In this document: positions 33,085-44,375 of the stretch, piece after piece
Numbering within the stretch: the first letter of the stretch is position 1
Layout: every line of letters begins with the position of its first letter
NCBI GenBank assembly: GCA_963682175.1
Contig: OY821784.1
Span: 35,631,621-35,695,620 of the forward strand
Length of the DNA: 64,000 nucleotides
Direction: 5' to 3'
Source of the DNA: Triglochin maritima
Lineage: Eukaryota > Streptophyta > Magnoliopsida > Alismatales > Juncaginaceae
Position numbers and translations under genes: made by a program
Notes under the pieces: model-generated
The model's input: only the letters and a program-made list of their open reading frames with translations
Told to the model about the DNA's origin: nothing
The model's database searches: none

Positions 33085-35577
33085 GGCCGCGGTGCGTCCG
33101 GGACGCCGTCTGACGTGGACAATCCAGTCAGCAAAAACCAAAGATTAATTAAATCACATATTATTTATTTATTTTGTGTCACATCACACGCACGCGGAAC
33201 TATGTGACCTTTGGTTTCCAACATACATATATTCTCAAATTAAAATCTTCCATTATCCCCCAAACCTTTCATTCTCCATCATTTTCTCCCGATGGAAAAC
33301 GAGATCGGTAAGAGGGATGCTGAGGAGATGACGCGGGAGTGAGTCTTAAGGAGGTTGGGACTCCGATGTCGTTGGTTAGGACGTCACGATGTAGTTGGTC
33401 GGCGAGGAAGATGAGGAAATGATCGGCGTTGGAGTCTTTCTCGAGGAGAGAAGGATGATGAATGTGATTTTTTGTAACTGATTTTAGTTTTTTGTATGAT
33501 GTTTTTGGGAGAAAGTTCAGTTTTCGTGGCTGATTTGAAGTTTTGGGGTTTTGTTATGTTATGGATTGATCTTGGGTTTTTCAGAGACATGATTTTTTGT
33601 AGCTGATTTGAGTTTTTTTGGGTTGAGTTTTTGCAGATGATGAGGAATGTGGTTTTTTGTAACTGATTTAAGTTTTTTGTGTGGTGGTTTTTGGGGAAAG
33701 TTTGGTTTTCGTTGCTGATTTTAAGTTTTTTGGTTTTGTTCTATAATTGATTGGTCTTCATTTTTTTGGAAGTGTGGTTCTTTGTAGCTGATTTGGATTT
33801 TTTGTGTTGAGTTTTTGAGGAAAATTTTGTTTCTTTGTAGTTGATTTAAAGTTTTTAGTTTTGTTAAAAAGGAAAAACAACAACTTAAAAAAGGAACAAC
33901 AGAGAAATTAAAAAGCAAAAACAGAAAATTAAAAAGGAAAAACATCAACTTAAAAAAACAACAGAAAATTAAAAAGGATGAAGCAATACTTAAAAGGATG
34001 AAGTAGTATCTAAAAAGAAACAACATATCTTAAAAAAGACGAAACAAAAATTAAAAAAGAAAACTTCACACTTAAAAAAGTACACTCACTTAGAAAAAGG
34101 AACAGACTACATTTAAAAATGTACAACTCACAGTTAAAAAAGTAAACATCAAACATAAAAAGGAACAAGCAATTCTTAAAAAAGAACAGACATCACTTAA
34201 AAATGTACAACTCACAGTTAAAAAGGAGAACCGCAAACTTAAAAAGGAACAAAAAACACTAAAAAGAATAACTTCATACTTAAAAATGTACACTCACCTA
34301 AAAAGGAACAAACTACACTTAAAAATGTACAACTCACAGTTAAAAAGGAAAACTTCAAACATAAAAAGGAACAAACCTCACTTAAAAAGGAACAGACTAC
34401 ACTTAAAAAGATACAACTCACAGTTAAAAAAGTGAACATCAAACATAAAAAGGAACAAAAAATTCTTAAAAAAGAACAGACATCACTTAAAAAGGTACAA
34501 CTCACAGTTAAAAAGGAGAACCGCAAACTTAAAAAGGAACAAAAAACACTAAAAAGAATAACTTCATACTTAAAAATGTACACTCACTTAAAAAGGAACA
34601 AACTACACTTAAAAAGGTACAACTCACAGTTAAAAAGGAGAACCTCAAACATAAAAAGGAACAAACAATTCTTAAAAAGAAACAGACATCACTTAAAAAG
34701 GTACAACTTACAGTTAAAAATGTGAACCGCAAACTTAAAAAGGATAGACGTAGATGTTAAAAATGAACATGTTTTGCCTTTTTAAGTTGTTGTTTGGGGA
34801 AACCAAAAGTTGCGTTGGGAAAAGTAAAGTTGCATGGGAAACCAAACGTTGCAGTGAGAAAGTAAAAGTTGCATGGGGAAACCAAACGTTGCAGTGAGAA
34901 AGTAAAAGTTGCATGGGAAACCAAACGTTGCAGTGAGAAAGTAATGTTGCATTGAGAAACTAAAGGTTAAAAATATACATCTCACAGTTAAAAAGGTGAA
35001 CATCAAACATAAAAAGGAACAAGCAATTCTTAAAAAGGAACATACATCACTTAAAAATGTACAACTCACAGTTAAAAAGGAGAACCGCAAACTTAAAAAT
35101 GAACAAAAAACACTAAAAAGAATAACTTCACACTAAAAAATGTACACTCACTTAGAAATGAACAAACTACACTTAAAAGGTACAACTCACAGTTAAAAAG
35201 GAGAACCTCAAACATAAAAATGAACAAACAATTCTTAAAAAGAAATAGACATCACTTAAAAAGGTACAACTTACAGTTAAAAAGTTGAACCGTAAACTTA
35301 AAAAGGATAGACGTAGATGTTAAAAAGGAACATGTTTTGCCTTTTTAAGTTGTTGTCTGGGGAAACCAAAAGTTGCGTTGGGAAAAGTAAAAGTTGCATG
35401 GGGAAACCAAACGTTGCAGTGAGAAAGTAAAAGTTGCATGAGAAAACCAAACGTTGCAGTGAGAAAGTAATGTTGCATTAGGAAACTAAAGGTTGCATGT
35501 GACACCAACATGTTATTAAATGAATTTCTCTGCTGACTCAACTGACCGCGTCAGCCGCGTCCGGGACGCGCGCGGCC
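33085..35577. mobile_element. Tandem-repeat-rich non-autonomous element with CpG-rich inverted ends
   Basis: The left end (GGCCGCGGTGCGTCCGGGACG) and the reverse of the right end (GGCCGCGCGCGTCCGGGACG) form an imperfect terminal inverted repeat that continues through GTCTGACG/GGCTGACG. Between them are almost only tandem repeats. These are a 188-bp unit present about twice at 33460-33860, TTAAAAAGG-based 21-bp units at 33860-34760 and 34950-35340, and GTTGCATGGG units of about 48 bp at 34790-34970 and 35350-35500. A target duplication was not found. The long GC-rich ends suggest a Mutator-like element, but this is inference. Confidence 0.6.
33860..35340. repeat. 21-bp minisatellite based on TTAAAAAGGA
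   Basis: Units of 21 bp carry a fixed core TTAAAAAGG(A/T) and a variable half, and larger blocks recur at about 290 and 560 bp. Because the unit is a multiple of three, frames on one strand give Lys-rich heptads (LKKEQxx) and the other strand gives hydrophobic FLxVxCS repeats. Both are by-products of the DNA repeat. Confidence 0.85.
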
Positions 35578-35892
35578 GTGTATAAGGACTCATAACAAAA
35601 TTGAAAGAAAAAACCTCACAAAATTCGGTATCTTCATTCTTCTTTTATTTTATCGAGAAGATAAATTTTAAGTTTATAACTTACTCTCAAACAAAAAAAT
35701 AAAAAAACGGTAGTTAAATGTTATTGTTTGTTATCTTAAAATTCAGAAGACCTGACCCAGTTGAAGTCTCATCATCAAGAGTGGACTGGGCTAAATATTT
35801 TAAGAGACTAATGACTTCGGTTGGACCAAAGCCTATCCTTCTGGGTTTGCCTAAATTATGATTTATCGGACGAAATCCTATGAACTTTTAAA

Positions 35893-36291
35893 GTTAATAT
35901 TTAACTCCCTAAACTTAGGATTTGTAATACTTTACCACCCCAAACTTCTTTTAATCACTAGATTTTACATCTTAACTATTATTTTTATTTTTTGGAGTTA
36001 TTTGCCAGAATATTCATAAACCTAACTTTATGCTAAAGTTCAGCTCTAATAATGTATCAGATTTGATTCATATTTAAGCTGGATTTAGTAACAATCAGAT
36101 TCAAATTCCACTCAGATCTAACCTCCAATTTGAACCTAAATTAAAAATTAAATTAGATTTATCAATATTCTAGGTAAACAACACGATAAAAAATATAAGA
36201 AAATTAATGGTTAAGATGTGAAATTGAGCAATTAAAAGAAGTTAAGGGGTAAAATATTATAGATCCAAAGTTCAGGGGGATAAAATATTAG
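35893..36291. mobile_element. Inverted-repeat element (MITE-like), about 400 bp
   Basis: Arms at about 35893-35976 and 36210-36291 are imperfect reverse complements of roughly 80 bp; the inner ends are CATCTTAAC and GTTAAGATG. The centre is AT-rich and non-coding. Outer limits and target duplication are not resolved. Confidence 0.6.
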
Positions 36292-36847
36292 TTTTGAAAA
36301 ATCATTGGGGTTAAGTGATTTGGGCTCATAATTTAAAAGGTTTATATGTAATATACACATTTTATTTTTACCTTATTTGTATTATTTATAATGCTTTTAT
36401 ACCATTTTGGGAAAAATGATCCACTGTTAAATAACATAATGCTTTACATACAAAAGACTTTTGTCACATATAAAGTCCCTTGGTTATAATCATTTTTAGA
36501 CGTACTTCAATCCGAGTTATCACAATTAATCATTGTTCTTTTGAAGTATGTACACTTTGAAGTTAAGATTTGAGTATGATTTACTATTTTATATAATATT
36601 GGTAAACTAATACTCTCAATAAGATTTTTTGTTTAATTGAGGCTAGGTATTGATTTTGGTACTGAAGAACAAGAACGAAAATGTATATTATTGTATTTTT
36701 TCTGTGTATTTTGTATTACATGATGAGTGTGTGTGTATATGTGATCTTGTTGATTACATAGCCGTTGAGCCCAATAATGCGCGAGATTTCTTTCCTTGGA
36801 TGCGTTTGGTGATTCCGGAGGTTGCCATAATCAGAGATTTGATTTGG

Positions 36848-37320
36848 CTATGATGAAGGTGAGCCAACGGTCGTTTTATTTTCAACACGCCCCTCAAGTT
36901 GGGTTCGTAATAAGTTGATGGATCCCAACTTGTGAAGGAGTTTTGAAAAAGACTTGTGGTTGAGAGCTTTGGTGAATATATCGGCTAACTGCTCTTTGCT
37001 GGGAACATATGAGACTTCAATTTGTTTGGATTGGATTTTTCCCCTGATGAAGTGGCAATCAACTTCTATGTGTTTGGTTCTTTCATGGAATACCGGATTT
37101 GATGCGATGTGTCGAGCTGCATTGTTATCGCAAAACATCTTCATTGGTTCCTAAGTTTTGATGTGCATGTCTGTGAGTAATTGCTTTAGCCAAATCAGTT
37201 CACTGGTGGTGGAAGTCATAGCCCGATATTCTGCTTCAGCACTAGATCAGGCAACGACAGTTTGCTTCTTACTTCTCCAAGTTACTAGATTGCCTCCTAC
37301 AAATGTACAGAATCTTGTAG
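36848..37320 (-). pseudogene. Copia RNase H 3' fragment with stops
   Basis: Minus-strand translation gives LVTWRSKKQTVVA*SSAEAEY, then ELIWLKQLLTDM, a stop, and [20 protein letters not shown] with [17 protein letters not shown]. This is the conserved end of copia pol (RNase H). At least two nonsense codons interrupt it. In sense it is followed near 36884 by TTGAGGGGCGTGTTGAAAAT, the usual junction of polypurine tract and 3' LTR start. LTR-like sequence probably continues to lower coordinates, but its end is not visible. The integrase and reverse transcriptase parts are absent. Confidence 0.82.
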
Positions 37321-38608
37321 TAGGTTTCTGAATCGCTTATTGTTGTTGTAGTTGTTGCCCTGAGCTAGGCATATATCTATCTAATTATTGGTGTTCGGAT
37401 AAACCAATGAGTGCCAAAAGTCCACAAAGATCAAAATCTAAAAAGTATTTACTAATTAGGCGAAATTCCTCACCTCATCTCTGCATAGCACCAGCATATG
37501 ACACATATATATTGTCAATTGGAGCTGAAACGATATGGATACAGAGTAAAGACCGTTTCGTTTATTTATTTATTTTATAACACATAACCATATTCGGATT
37601 AAACGGATGCAGAAAACAAATGGATATGTATTAGATATTATATTTTAAACTTATAAATTTATGTAAAATTACTTAAGAATTTTAATACGAATACGAAACG
37701 AATATTATCATGTACACTCATTTATGTATCACTGCCATATTCGATACCACATTCAAACATATTATATATTTAGTGAAACTATCTTACTAAAAAGATTGAA
37801 TTCGTGAGACAGAATATAAGATCCAGACCTCTTTCACCTACATTGGCAAGTTGGTATAATGAGCCTTTACTAGCAGTTGAATTTTAATGTGAAGCTGGTT
37901 TAAAAGGAGAGGCCATACATGCTTTGCCAAGGCTTAAGTAAGCTTAGCAATTGGCTTCGAATTTTAAGTGGTCTTGTTCTACTCGAGAAAGTGATTACTT
38001 CCTTCGTGTGGGCATACTTGACTTTGATTTCTTCGGGTGGCAGTGTTAAACCGGCGTTTCAACCCCTTGTTTATTTAATTCTCTTTACCGTTGACTATTT
38101 CAATACAACTCTGCTCCTAATCTAATCTAGTTTGGTTTAGAATATATTGATGTGATGCTGAAACATAAGGAATCTATAGTGAAATTTCTACATTTGTTCT
38201 TTGCGGCCGCCCCACAAATTCACTTCCACAAAATACTCTTGAGTAATCTAATGGACCTGTATGTTTCTCTCTTTCTCCTCTCTCACTAAAAATTAAAACA
38301 ATCTAACTAAATTGAGACATAACTTTTCAAAAAAGAGACTAGGAGATGGAACAAGTCCGATCAATTTTTTATTTTCTAAATTTTCCAAGTGACGTAATAA
38401 TATTAATTATTTTATTTAAAAATATTTTATTTTATTATTTAACTTTTTTTTAAAATAATTATTCCTAATAAATCATTTATTTAACTTATTTATAAAAATT
38501 ACAATAATTTTGAAATAATTTAAATACTTGTAAAATAATGTATTTTATGTACTATGTTTATAAAATGATAGAAATAATTGAAAATAAATACTTATGAAAA
38601 ATTAGAAA
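37321..38608. other. Unassigned AT-rich spacer
   Basis: No coding or mobile feature is recognised in this stretch; 38390-38560 is extremely AT-rich. Confidence 0.45.
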
Positions 38609-39596
38609 GGGTTAATTAAAGTTTCACCCCCTCAATTATAGGTGTTTATCAATTTGACCCCTGGAGTTTACTTTGTAACACTTACCACCCTTAAAGTTTC
38701 CTTTTGGATCAAAGGTACCATTCTGTTTAGATTTCCGTCTATTTTTAACGGAAACTTAAAAAATATTATTTTTTGTTCACCTAGTTTACCCAAATTACCC
38801 TTACGTTGAGTCACAACCCAAACATGACATGCAATTGCAAACTCTAATATCAAATGAGAAATCCTAATACCAAAATCCAAGTCCTTAATTCTCAAATTCA
38901 ACACCCAAAAGGCCAACACGGAGCCGACAACGAGGTGGAAGGAGTCCATGGACATTGGGAGCCAACATGCGTTCCGTGATGGTGATTTGAGGAGGGTGAA
39001 GGTACATGTGGCGAGATGGTTGTCGATGTGGCGGTGGTGTTGTTGATTGCGAGGTGTTCGGGGGTGGACTCGAAGAGTGAGAGGTTACCGACAATGAGCA
39101 AGTTGTCAGCCGGGGGTCAGTGTCAGTTGCGTGACATTACAAGGTGGATATGAGGAGGGATAAGGTGCCAACGATGAGGAGGTCGTAGGTGGTAACCCGA
39201 CATCGACTGTGGGGTAGTAGTAGGTGGCTTCGAGGCGTGGAAGGGAAATGACTTCGAGAAAAAAGTCAATGGCCTCAATTATAAAGCGTGAAGGGGCTCA
39301 CTTGAGGAAGAAAAGTGGATGACAAGAATATCTTTGGTGGCAACGAAAAGAAACTTGGTTGGAGGAAGAAGATAATGTTGGTTTGGAAGAGAGATTAGGA
39401 AAAAAAATTAGGTGGTAGCATTTGGTATTATCGTGGGTTGACAAGGGTAAAATTGGTTTTTCCTTGTTTATTGTTAACATTGTTAAGAAGAAAAGTGATG
39501 CAAAAGGTTGAGGGGGTGGTAAGTGTTACAAATTAAACTTTAGGGGGTCAAATTGATACACACCTATAGTTGAGGGAGTGAAATTGTAATTAACCC
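38609..39596. mobile_element. Long-TIR element, 988 bp, possibly Mutator-like
   Basis: It starts GGGTTAATTAAAGTTTCACC and ends in its mirror image (GTGAAATTGTAATTAACCC), with about 90 bp of inverted arms including TTACCACC/GGTGGTAA. The nine flanking bases on each side match at seven positions (AATTAGAAA / AAATAAAAA), suggestive but weak for a 9-bp duplication. The interior (about 38890-39260) is clearly GC-richer than the arms and may be captured host sequence; I do not recognise it. Confidence 0.65.
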
Positions 39597-40340
39597 AAAT
39601 AAAAAACAATACTTATCTTTAAAAAACAAAAAATAGGCTGGATCGAATTTTGATCTCTAGGTCTCCTAATTTTGCGTAGCCATGTCTCAATCTGGTTGGA
39701 TTATTTCGCATTTAGTGAAAGAAAGGGGAGACATAAAAGAGAGTAAACAAAAAGATATTGAGAACATATGTGAGTGATGAAAGAGAGAAGTGAGACGGGA
39801 GTGATAATATTTATTAGATTATTTAAGACAAATTTTGAAGAATTTACAATATAGAGGTAAATCATAGATTATTTAGGGATGTTTTTGCAAAATGGCTATT
39901 AAAATTTTAATTTAGTTAACAATATTTAACCAAAAGGTAATTGTAGTGCCATAGTTCATTATTTAACAATATTAAATAATGGCACCAATGTAACGACAAA
40001 ATAATGGCATGGGTGTAAATTGCTGTTTCTCGGTAGCATTTCGCTTATTTAATTACTTGTTTTTTGGCACTCAGAACAAAAAGGTCTTACAAATAAAATA
40101 TATAATTTGAAAATTTTGTTTGCAAACGCTTGAAGATGACATGTTCATCACTACAAAAGAAACACAAATCAGTGGACAAATAGTCGCAGACATCGTCATT
40201 TGATAGAAGTTTAAAATAATATAATTAAACCCATCTATTTACAATTAATAGAAGATAAATTACGAAAAATAGAAAATGAAATTGCAATAATAAATAACAA
40301 GAAAATGAAACATTTGCAAAAGCTAAAACCTAAAAAGTAT
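39597..40340. other. Unassigned spacer
   Basis: AT-rich flank between the long-TIR element and the hAT element. I see nothing to annotate. Confidence 0.4.
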
Positions 40341-40348
40341 ACCTCCAC

Positions 40349-40878
40349 TAGGGGTGCACATGGGTTGGGTTCAACCCGAACCCGACTGGTCGGGTCGGGT
40401 TGGATTGGGTTGGAGAGGGGTTCGGGTCGGGTCGGGTTGGGAAAATCAAAAACCCGAATTTTGGGGTCGGGTTCGGGTTGAGAGGGTCGGGTTGACCCAA
40501 CCCAACCCGAACCCGATTTTTTAATTTTTTTTTTAATTTTTTTATATTTTTTCCCAAATAAACCGGTCGACCGAACATCCCTCGGTCGACCGAACATCAC
40601 TCGGTCGACCGTTTCCAACCCGAAAATTTCGGGTTTTCAAGCCACTGGTCGACCGTTTAAGCACCGGTCGACCGAACCCGACCAAGTTTGGGAGAAAAAT
40701 TCCAAATTCGGGTTCAACCCGATCCAACCCGACCCAACCCGAAAATTTCGGGTCAGGTTGGGTTGAACCCAAACCGGTTCGGGTTCGGGTTGGGTTGGGT
40801 TTTTTCCCAACCCGAAAATTTCGGGTTGGGTCGGGTTGAGGCCCAAACCCGACCCAACCCGACCCATGTGCACCCCTA
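40349..40878. mobile_element. hAT-type non-autonomous element, 530 bp (TSD ACCTCCAC)
   Basis: The ends TAGGGGTGCACATGGGTTGGG and CCCATGTGCACCCCTA are inverted repeats. The flanks carry an exact 8-bp duplication ACCTCCAC (40341-40348 and 40879-40886). Long stretches on both sides are alternating CGGGT(T)/CAACCCG units, so the whole element can fold into a hairpin. The centre (40563-40676) holds five GGTCGACC palindromes, a motif otherwise concentrated in LTRs of this window. Confidence 0.93.
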
Positions 40879-40886
40879 ACCTCCAC

Positions 40887-42750
40887 GGAAGAATAAAGAG
40901 AGAGGAGCAGAGAGGGAGATAGAAAAGAGAATGACTCTCTTTTGGTCATGAGTTTCTCGTAATTAACCTAATTTCGTTGGAGAAAAGAGAAGGAAGACAA
41001 ATGGAATAGATTTTGTAGAGAAACATGACTAATGTTGGTTTTCTGTGGGGGTACAGAGATTTTTCTCGTAAAAGATGGTAGCTTTTTTCACATCAATTCC
41101 TAAAAGAATAAGTTTCTTTTCGTTTTTTATATACGTGAGAAGAAAAGAGTGCTCATTATCCTCACCTAAATGACATTGGATATATGATTTTTCTTTTGCT
41201 GGTCAATCCCTATTTTGCTTTGTTAGGCTATCATATATTATGGGCAATTTAATTATTTTCGTATCAAAAAGGGTATCAGATTGATTTGGTCATATTGTTC
41301 TCTTTTATACGTGTCAAAGAGAATTTGATATTGTAAAGAATTTATATTTCTTACACTTATATATAGTAATGTATTGATACATATATACAGTACATATTAT
41401 TTTATTTTGATGATACATTACCATATGCTCTCTAAGAACATCATCTGATTCGGAGTTTATCCTCATACCAAGAAAGGTTATGTGATTTCCTTTAGTTTTA
41501 CTTAGATTTAGACTCCCCCACGGCGTGATTTCTTCATTGTCATTGAGATAGTCAATGTATTTTCGCTTTGACTTCCACAATAATAAGAGAGAGAAAATCC
41601 AAGATCGAGCATAAAGTGGATCATTTCCTACCATCAGAAGTCAATCTATATCCATATGTGTTTTTAGATATGTTTGATTTTGAGATGGGGTCTCAATTTT
41701 TCAATTTGATTTGTCTTATGTAAAATACTTGATTGTCATTTTCCTAATTTATGAAACATATCATAATTATTTCACTTAATTCTTATGTTTAGAGATGTGC
41801 AACCTAAGTGCTCAAATTTTAGTGTCAGTTTGACATTGAAGATATGTATAATTTCCAGCACTTGCATGCTCAACTTTGCATCTTTTTTTTCTTTTCATTT
41901 GCTGATGTTGAACGTTCGAATTTGACTTGAATTTGCTTTTTATATATTAAATTGTTTTATGAGACCCTGGTTGCTAACATATGCTTGGTGGGTGATGGAA
42001 ATTCAGATGTGGATGCATCTTTCGGAAAGAAGAAATACCTACGAAACAATGTCACAAATCTTTAAAATGTATGCAGAATCGCAGATTATACATCGGTTGC
42101 AATTTGTGGTCCTCTTTGTAAACAATAATTTAGGATTTGTACTAAGCTTTCATAAATACTACGACTATGGTCCTTCATAATTAAGAGCTATTTTGTAATC
42201 ACACATCCCAAGACTTTTCTATTTAGCTAGCCAGTAGCATTTTCAGCCCATTAATTTAAATCAAATATATATGCAATAGGAAAGATCAATATTCAATGTC
42301 ACATTAATATTGAGATCATAGGAATATTTGATCCTAGCTAATTAGTTGTATTGTTATTCAATGGTTTTTTGTTTAGATTGCAATGAATCGTAATATGGTT
42401 TCGTTGTCATGTCATGATATATCTCGATTACATGACAGTACACATAGATATCTCTTTATTTTCTTTTAGCAATCTACTCATCTCAACTATCACGGCTGGA
42501 ATAAAAAAGATTATAACGTCGACATTTCAAAAACACCGACGTATTATATTGAAACTCAAACACACCCCGTTAGATGACGTATAATTCATTTTGTACACTT
42601 TTGGAAAGATCTGCTCAGCTGATACTATTGAACCAATCTGATTGGAGAAAAAGCAATCGTGTATGCGAATCTAATGCAGATGAAAATGAAATTAGAGATA
42701 GTCGGTGGTGAAGCCAATGAGCCCACATTCTTCTTTTGATTTATCTTTTG
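40887..42750. other. Unassigned spacer
   Basis: AT-rich with no gene or repeat that I recognise. Open frames at 41314-41634 and 41959-42180 lack known domains. Confidence 0.4.
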
Positions 42751-42753
42751 TAA

Positions 42754-43178
42754 GGGTGCGTTTGGATTTAGAGTAATAGGATGAGAACAAAATTAAAGGG
42801 TAATCATTCCCTCACGGATCGGAAGAAAAATTACTTGAGGAGAATTGTTGCCCCATACGGGAGTAATTCATTACCCTACTACCCCCTTAGGGTTATATTT
42901 ACGAGGTAACGTGTTTTCACTTTATTTTTTTCTTCTATTGTTTTCATCAACTGAGGATCCATGTAGGGTCGACTAAAATCGAAATTTTACCCGACCGATA
43001 CCAATTGGGGCGAGACATGTTGAGTTTTTTGAAGTTTAAAATTATTTCATTATTAACACATCCCCAACTCCATTAAACCTACACTAGGATAATGATTCCC
43101 CTCCTAAAATTTTACTTCCCTAATAGTTACCTTTGAAATCATTCACACTTAATAATTCCCTTCGTTCCAACCGCACCC
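42754..43178. mobile_element. Tourist/PIF-Harbinger-like element, 425 bp (TSD TAA)
   Basis: It begins GGGTGCGTTTGGAT and ends TTCCAACCGCACCC; the inverted ends match in 12 of 14 bases. TAA flanks both ends (42751-42753, 43179-43181), the target duplication preferred by PIF/Harbinger elements. It is non-coding. Confidence 0.82.
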
Positions 43179-43329
43179 TAACAGTTTTGGGTTACTGTTG
43201 ATTATGTTTGGTGGTTTGAGTGAGCCAGCGGTGGTCTTATGGTATATATGATCATTATCAATACTTCTAAAAATGTCTCTCTCGAATCAACACTAATTTA
43301 ACCAACAAATATACCAATAGAAACACTTC

Positions 43330-44222
43330 ATTTTTTCCTCGTATCCACCAACTTTTAAGCAAGACCTCCAGCTTCTTGAACATCACTAAATCTTTCATCG
43401 TCACGAACATCAAAGATAAAATTCTCTAATTGAATCTCAAGCTCCATAAGTGTAATATGAGAAAACTCATTTGGATAAAACTGAGCAAGACGAACCAGTT
43501 TACTATTGTCAAAAGCATTGAATGACTTCTTTGGATCAAGAGATGCACTACCACTTTATATATTGAAGCAACTCCGTGTTTGCTTCATCAAAATGATTAT
43601 TCCATTCGTGAAGTTGCAGATCTATAACTGTATAGACTATTCAACTTTGTAATGATGATAAATTGTCACTTCTTCAATTCTACATCTTGATCGCCCTCGA
43701 GGAATAAAATTCTCGTCCGTATGGGCTATTACTATTGCTTGATTCTGACAAAAGGTAGATACTTCGGCTAGCAAGACTCTCATCCGTTACCCCTCATTGC
43801 TTGTAGCTGTTTTTTTGCTGATTTAACATGTGACATCGTATTGACAATATCTTGATCTTTTTTTCTGTAAAACATATGATAGCTCGTGTGACTCACAAAA
43901 CACTCTTCATTAAATGCAGCACAAATACAAACTCAAAGGTATGAATAATATCAATCAAATCTAATGCCTCTGCCTTTTGTGGATCATCATTACCATTGCA
44001 ACTTATACGCCCAAGAACCTTGACAATAGAAGAAAACAAATGAATTAAACTGATTAGTGTGCCCAAATAAGAGCTCCATCTTGTATCTCCGGGTCACTTT
44101 AGTGTCATTTCTTGATCTAATCCTCTCCCTTTCATGATTAACTCATTACTGATTCTAATGACAAGTTCCTCAACTTGAGAATCTCGAAGCATATCTCTAC
44201 GTTTGCAAGAACCTCTGACAAA
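43330..44222 (-). pseudogene. hAT transposase pseudogene (TTF-type zinc finger / ZMYM1-like family)
   Basis: Minus-strand translation in shifting frames gives GRGLDQEMTLK, then PGDTRWSSYLGTLISLIHLF, QKAEALDLIDIIHTFEFVF and LHLMKSVL. Later come a QAMR-type motif, DENFIPRGRSRC, a YHHYKV segment, LDPKKSFNAFDNSKLVRL and QFYPNEFSHITLMELE. These are landmarks, in order, of the plant TTF-type zinc-finger hAT transposases ending in the dimerisation region. Stops and frameshifts are numerous. Only the C-terminal two-thirds is present; the N-terminal zinc finger is missing beyond 44222, where TTAAAAAGG repeats begin. Confidence 0.75.
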
Positions 44223-44229
44223 GATTGAA

Positions 44230-44375
44230 AATGACAAACAAATGTATTAAAAAGGACAGAGTCTCAGTTTAAAAAGGATAAAAAGGCACCCCCAAACTAA
44301 AATGGTATACACAGAAGGTTAAAAAGGATAAACCATTGTCTTAAAAATGACAAACTCAATGTTTAAAAAGGAACT
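44230..44375. repeat. Short TTAAAAAGG repeat patch
   Basis: About six TTAAAAAGGA-type units spaced roughly 20-40 bp, like those in the element at 33085. This may be a fragment of a related element that truncated the hAT pseudogene. Confidence 0.55.

Noticed and set aside
34090..34732. Hydrophobic, Cys/Phe-rich repeat proteins on the minus strand and a Lys-rich heptad protein on the plus strand
   Set aside because: Both are readings of the same 21-bp minisatellite. No start context, splice or codon bias supports expression.
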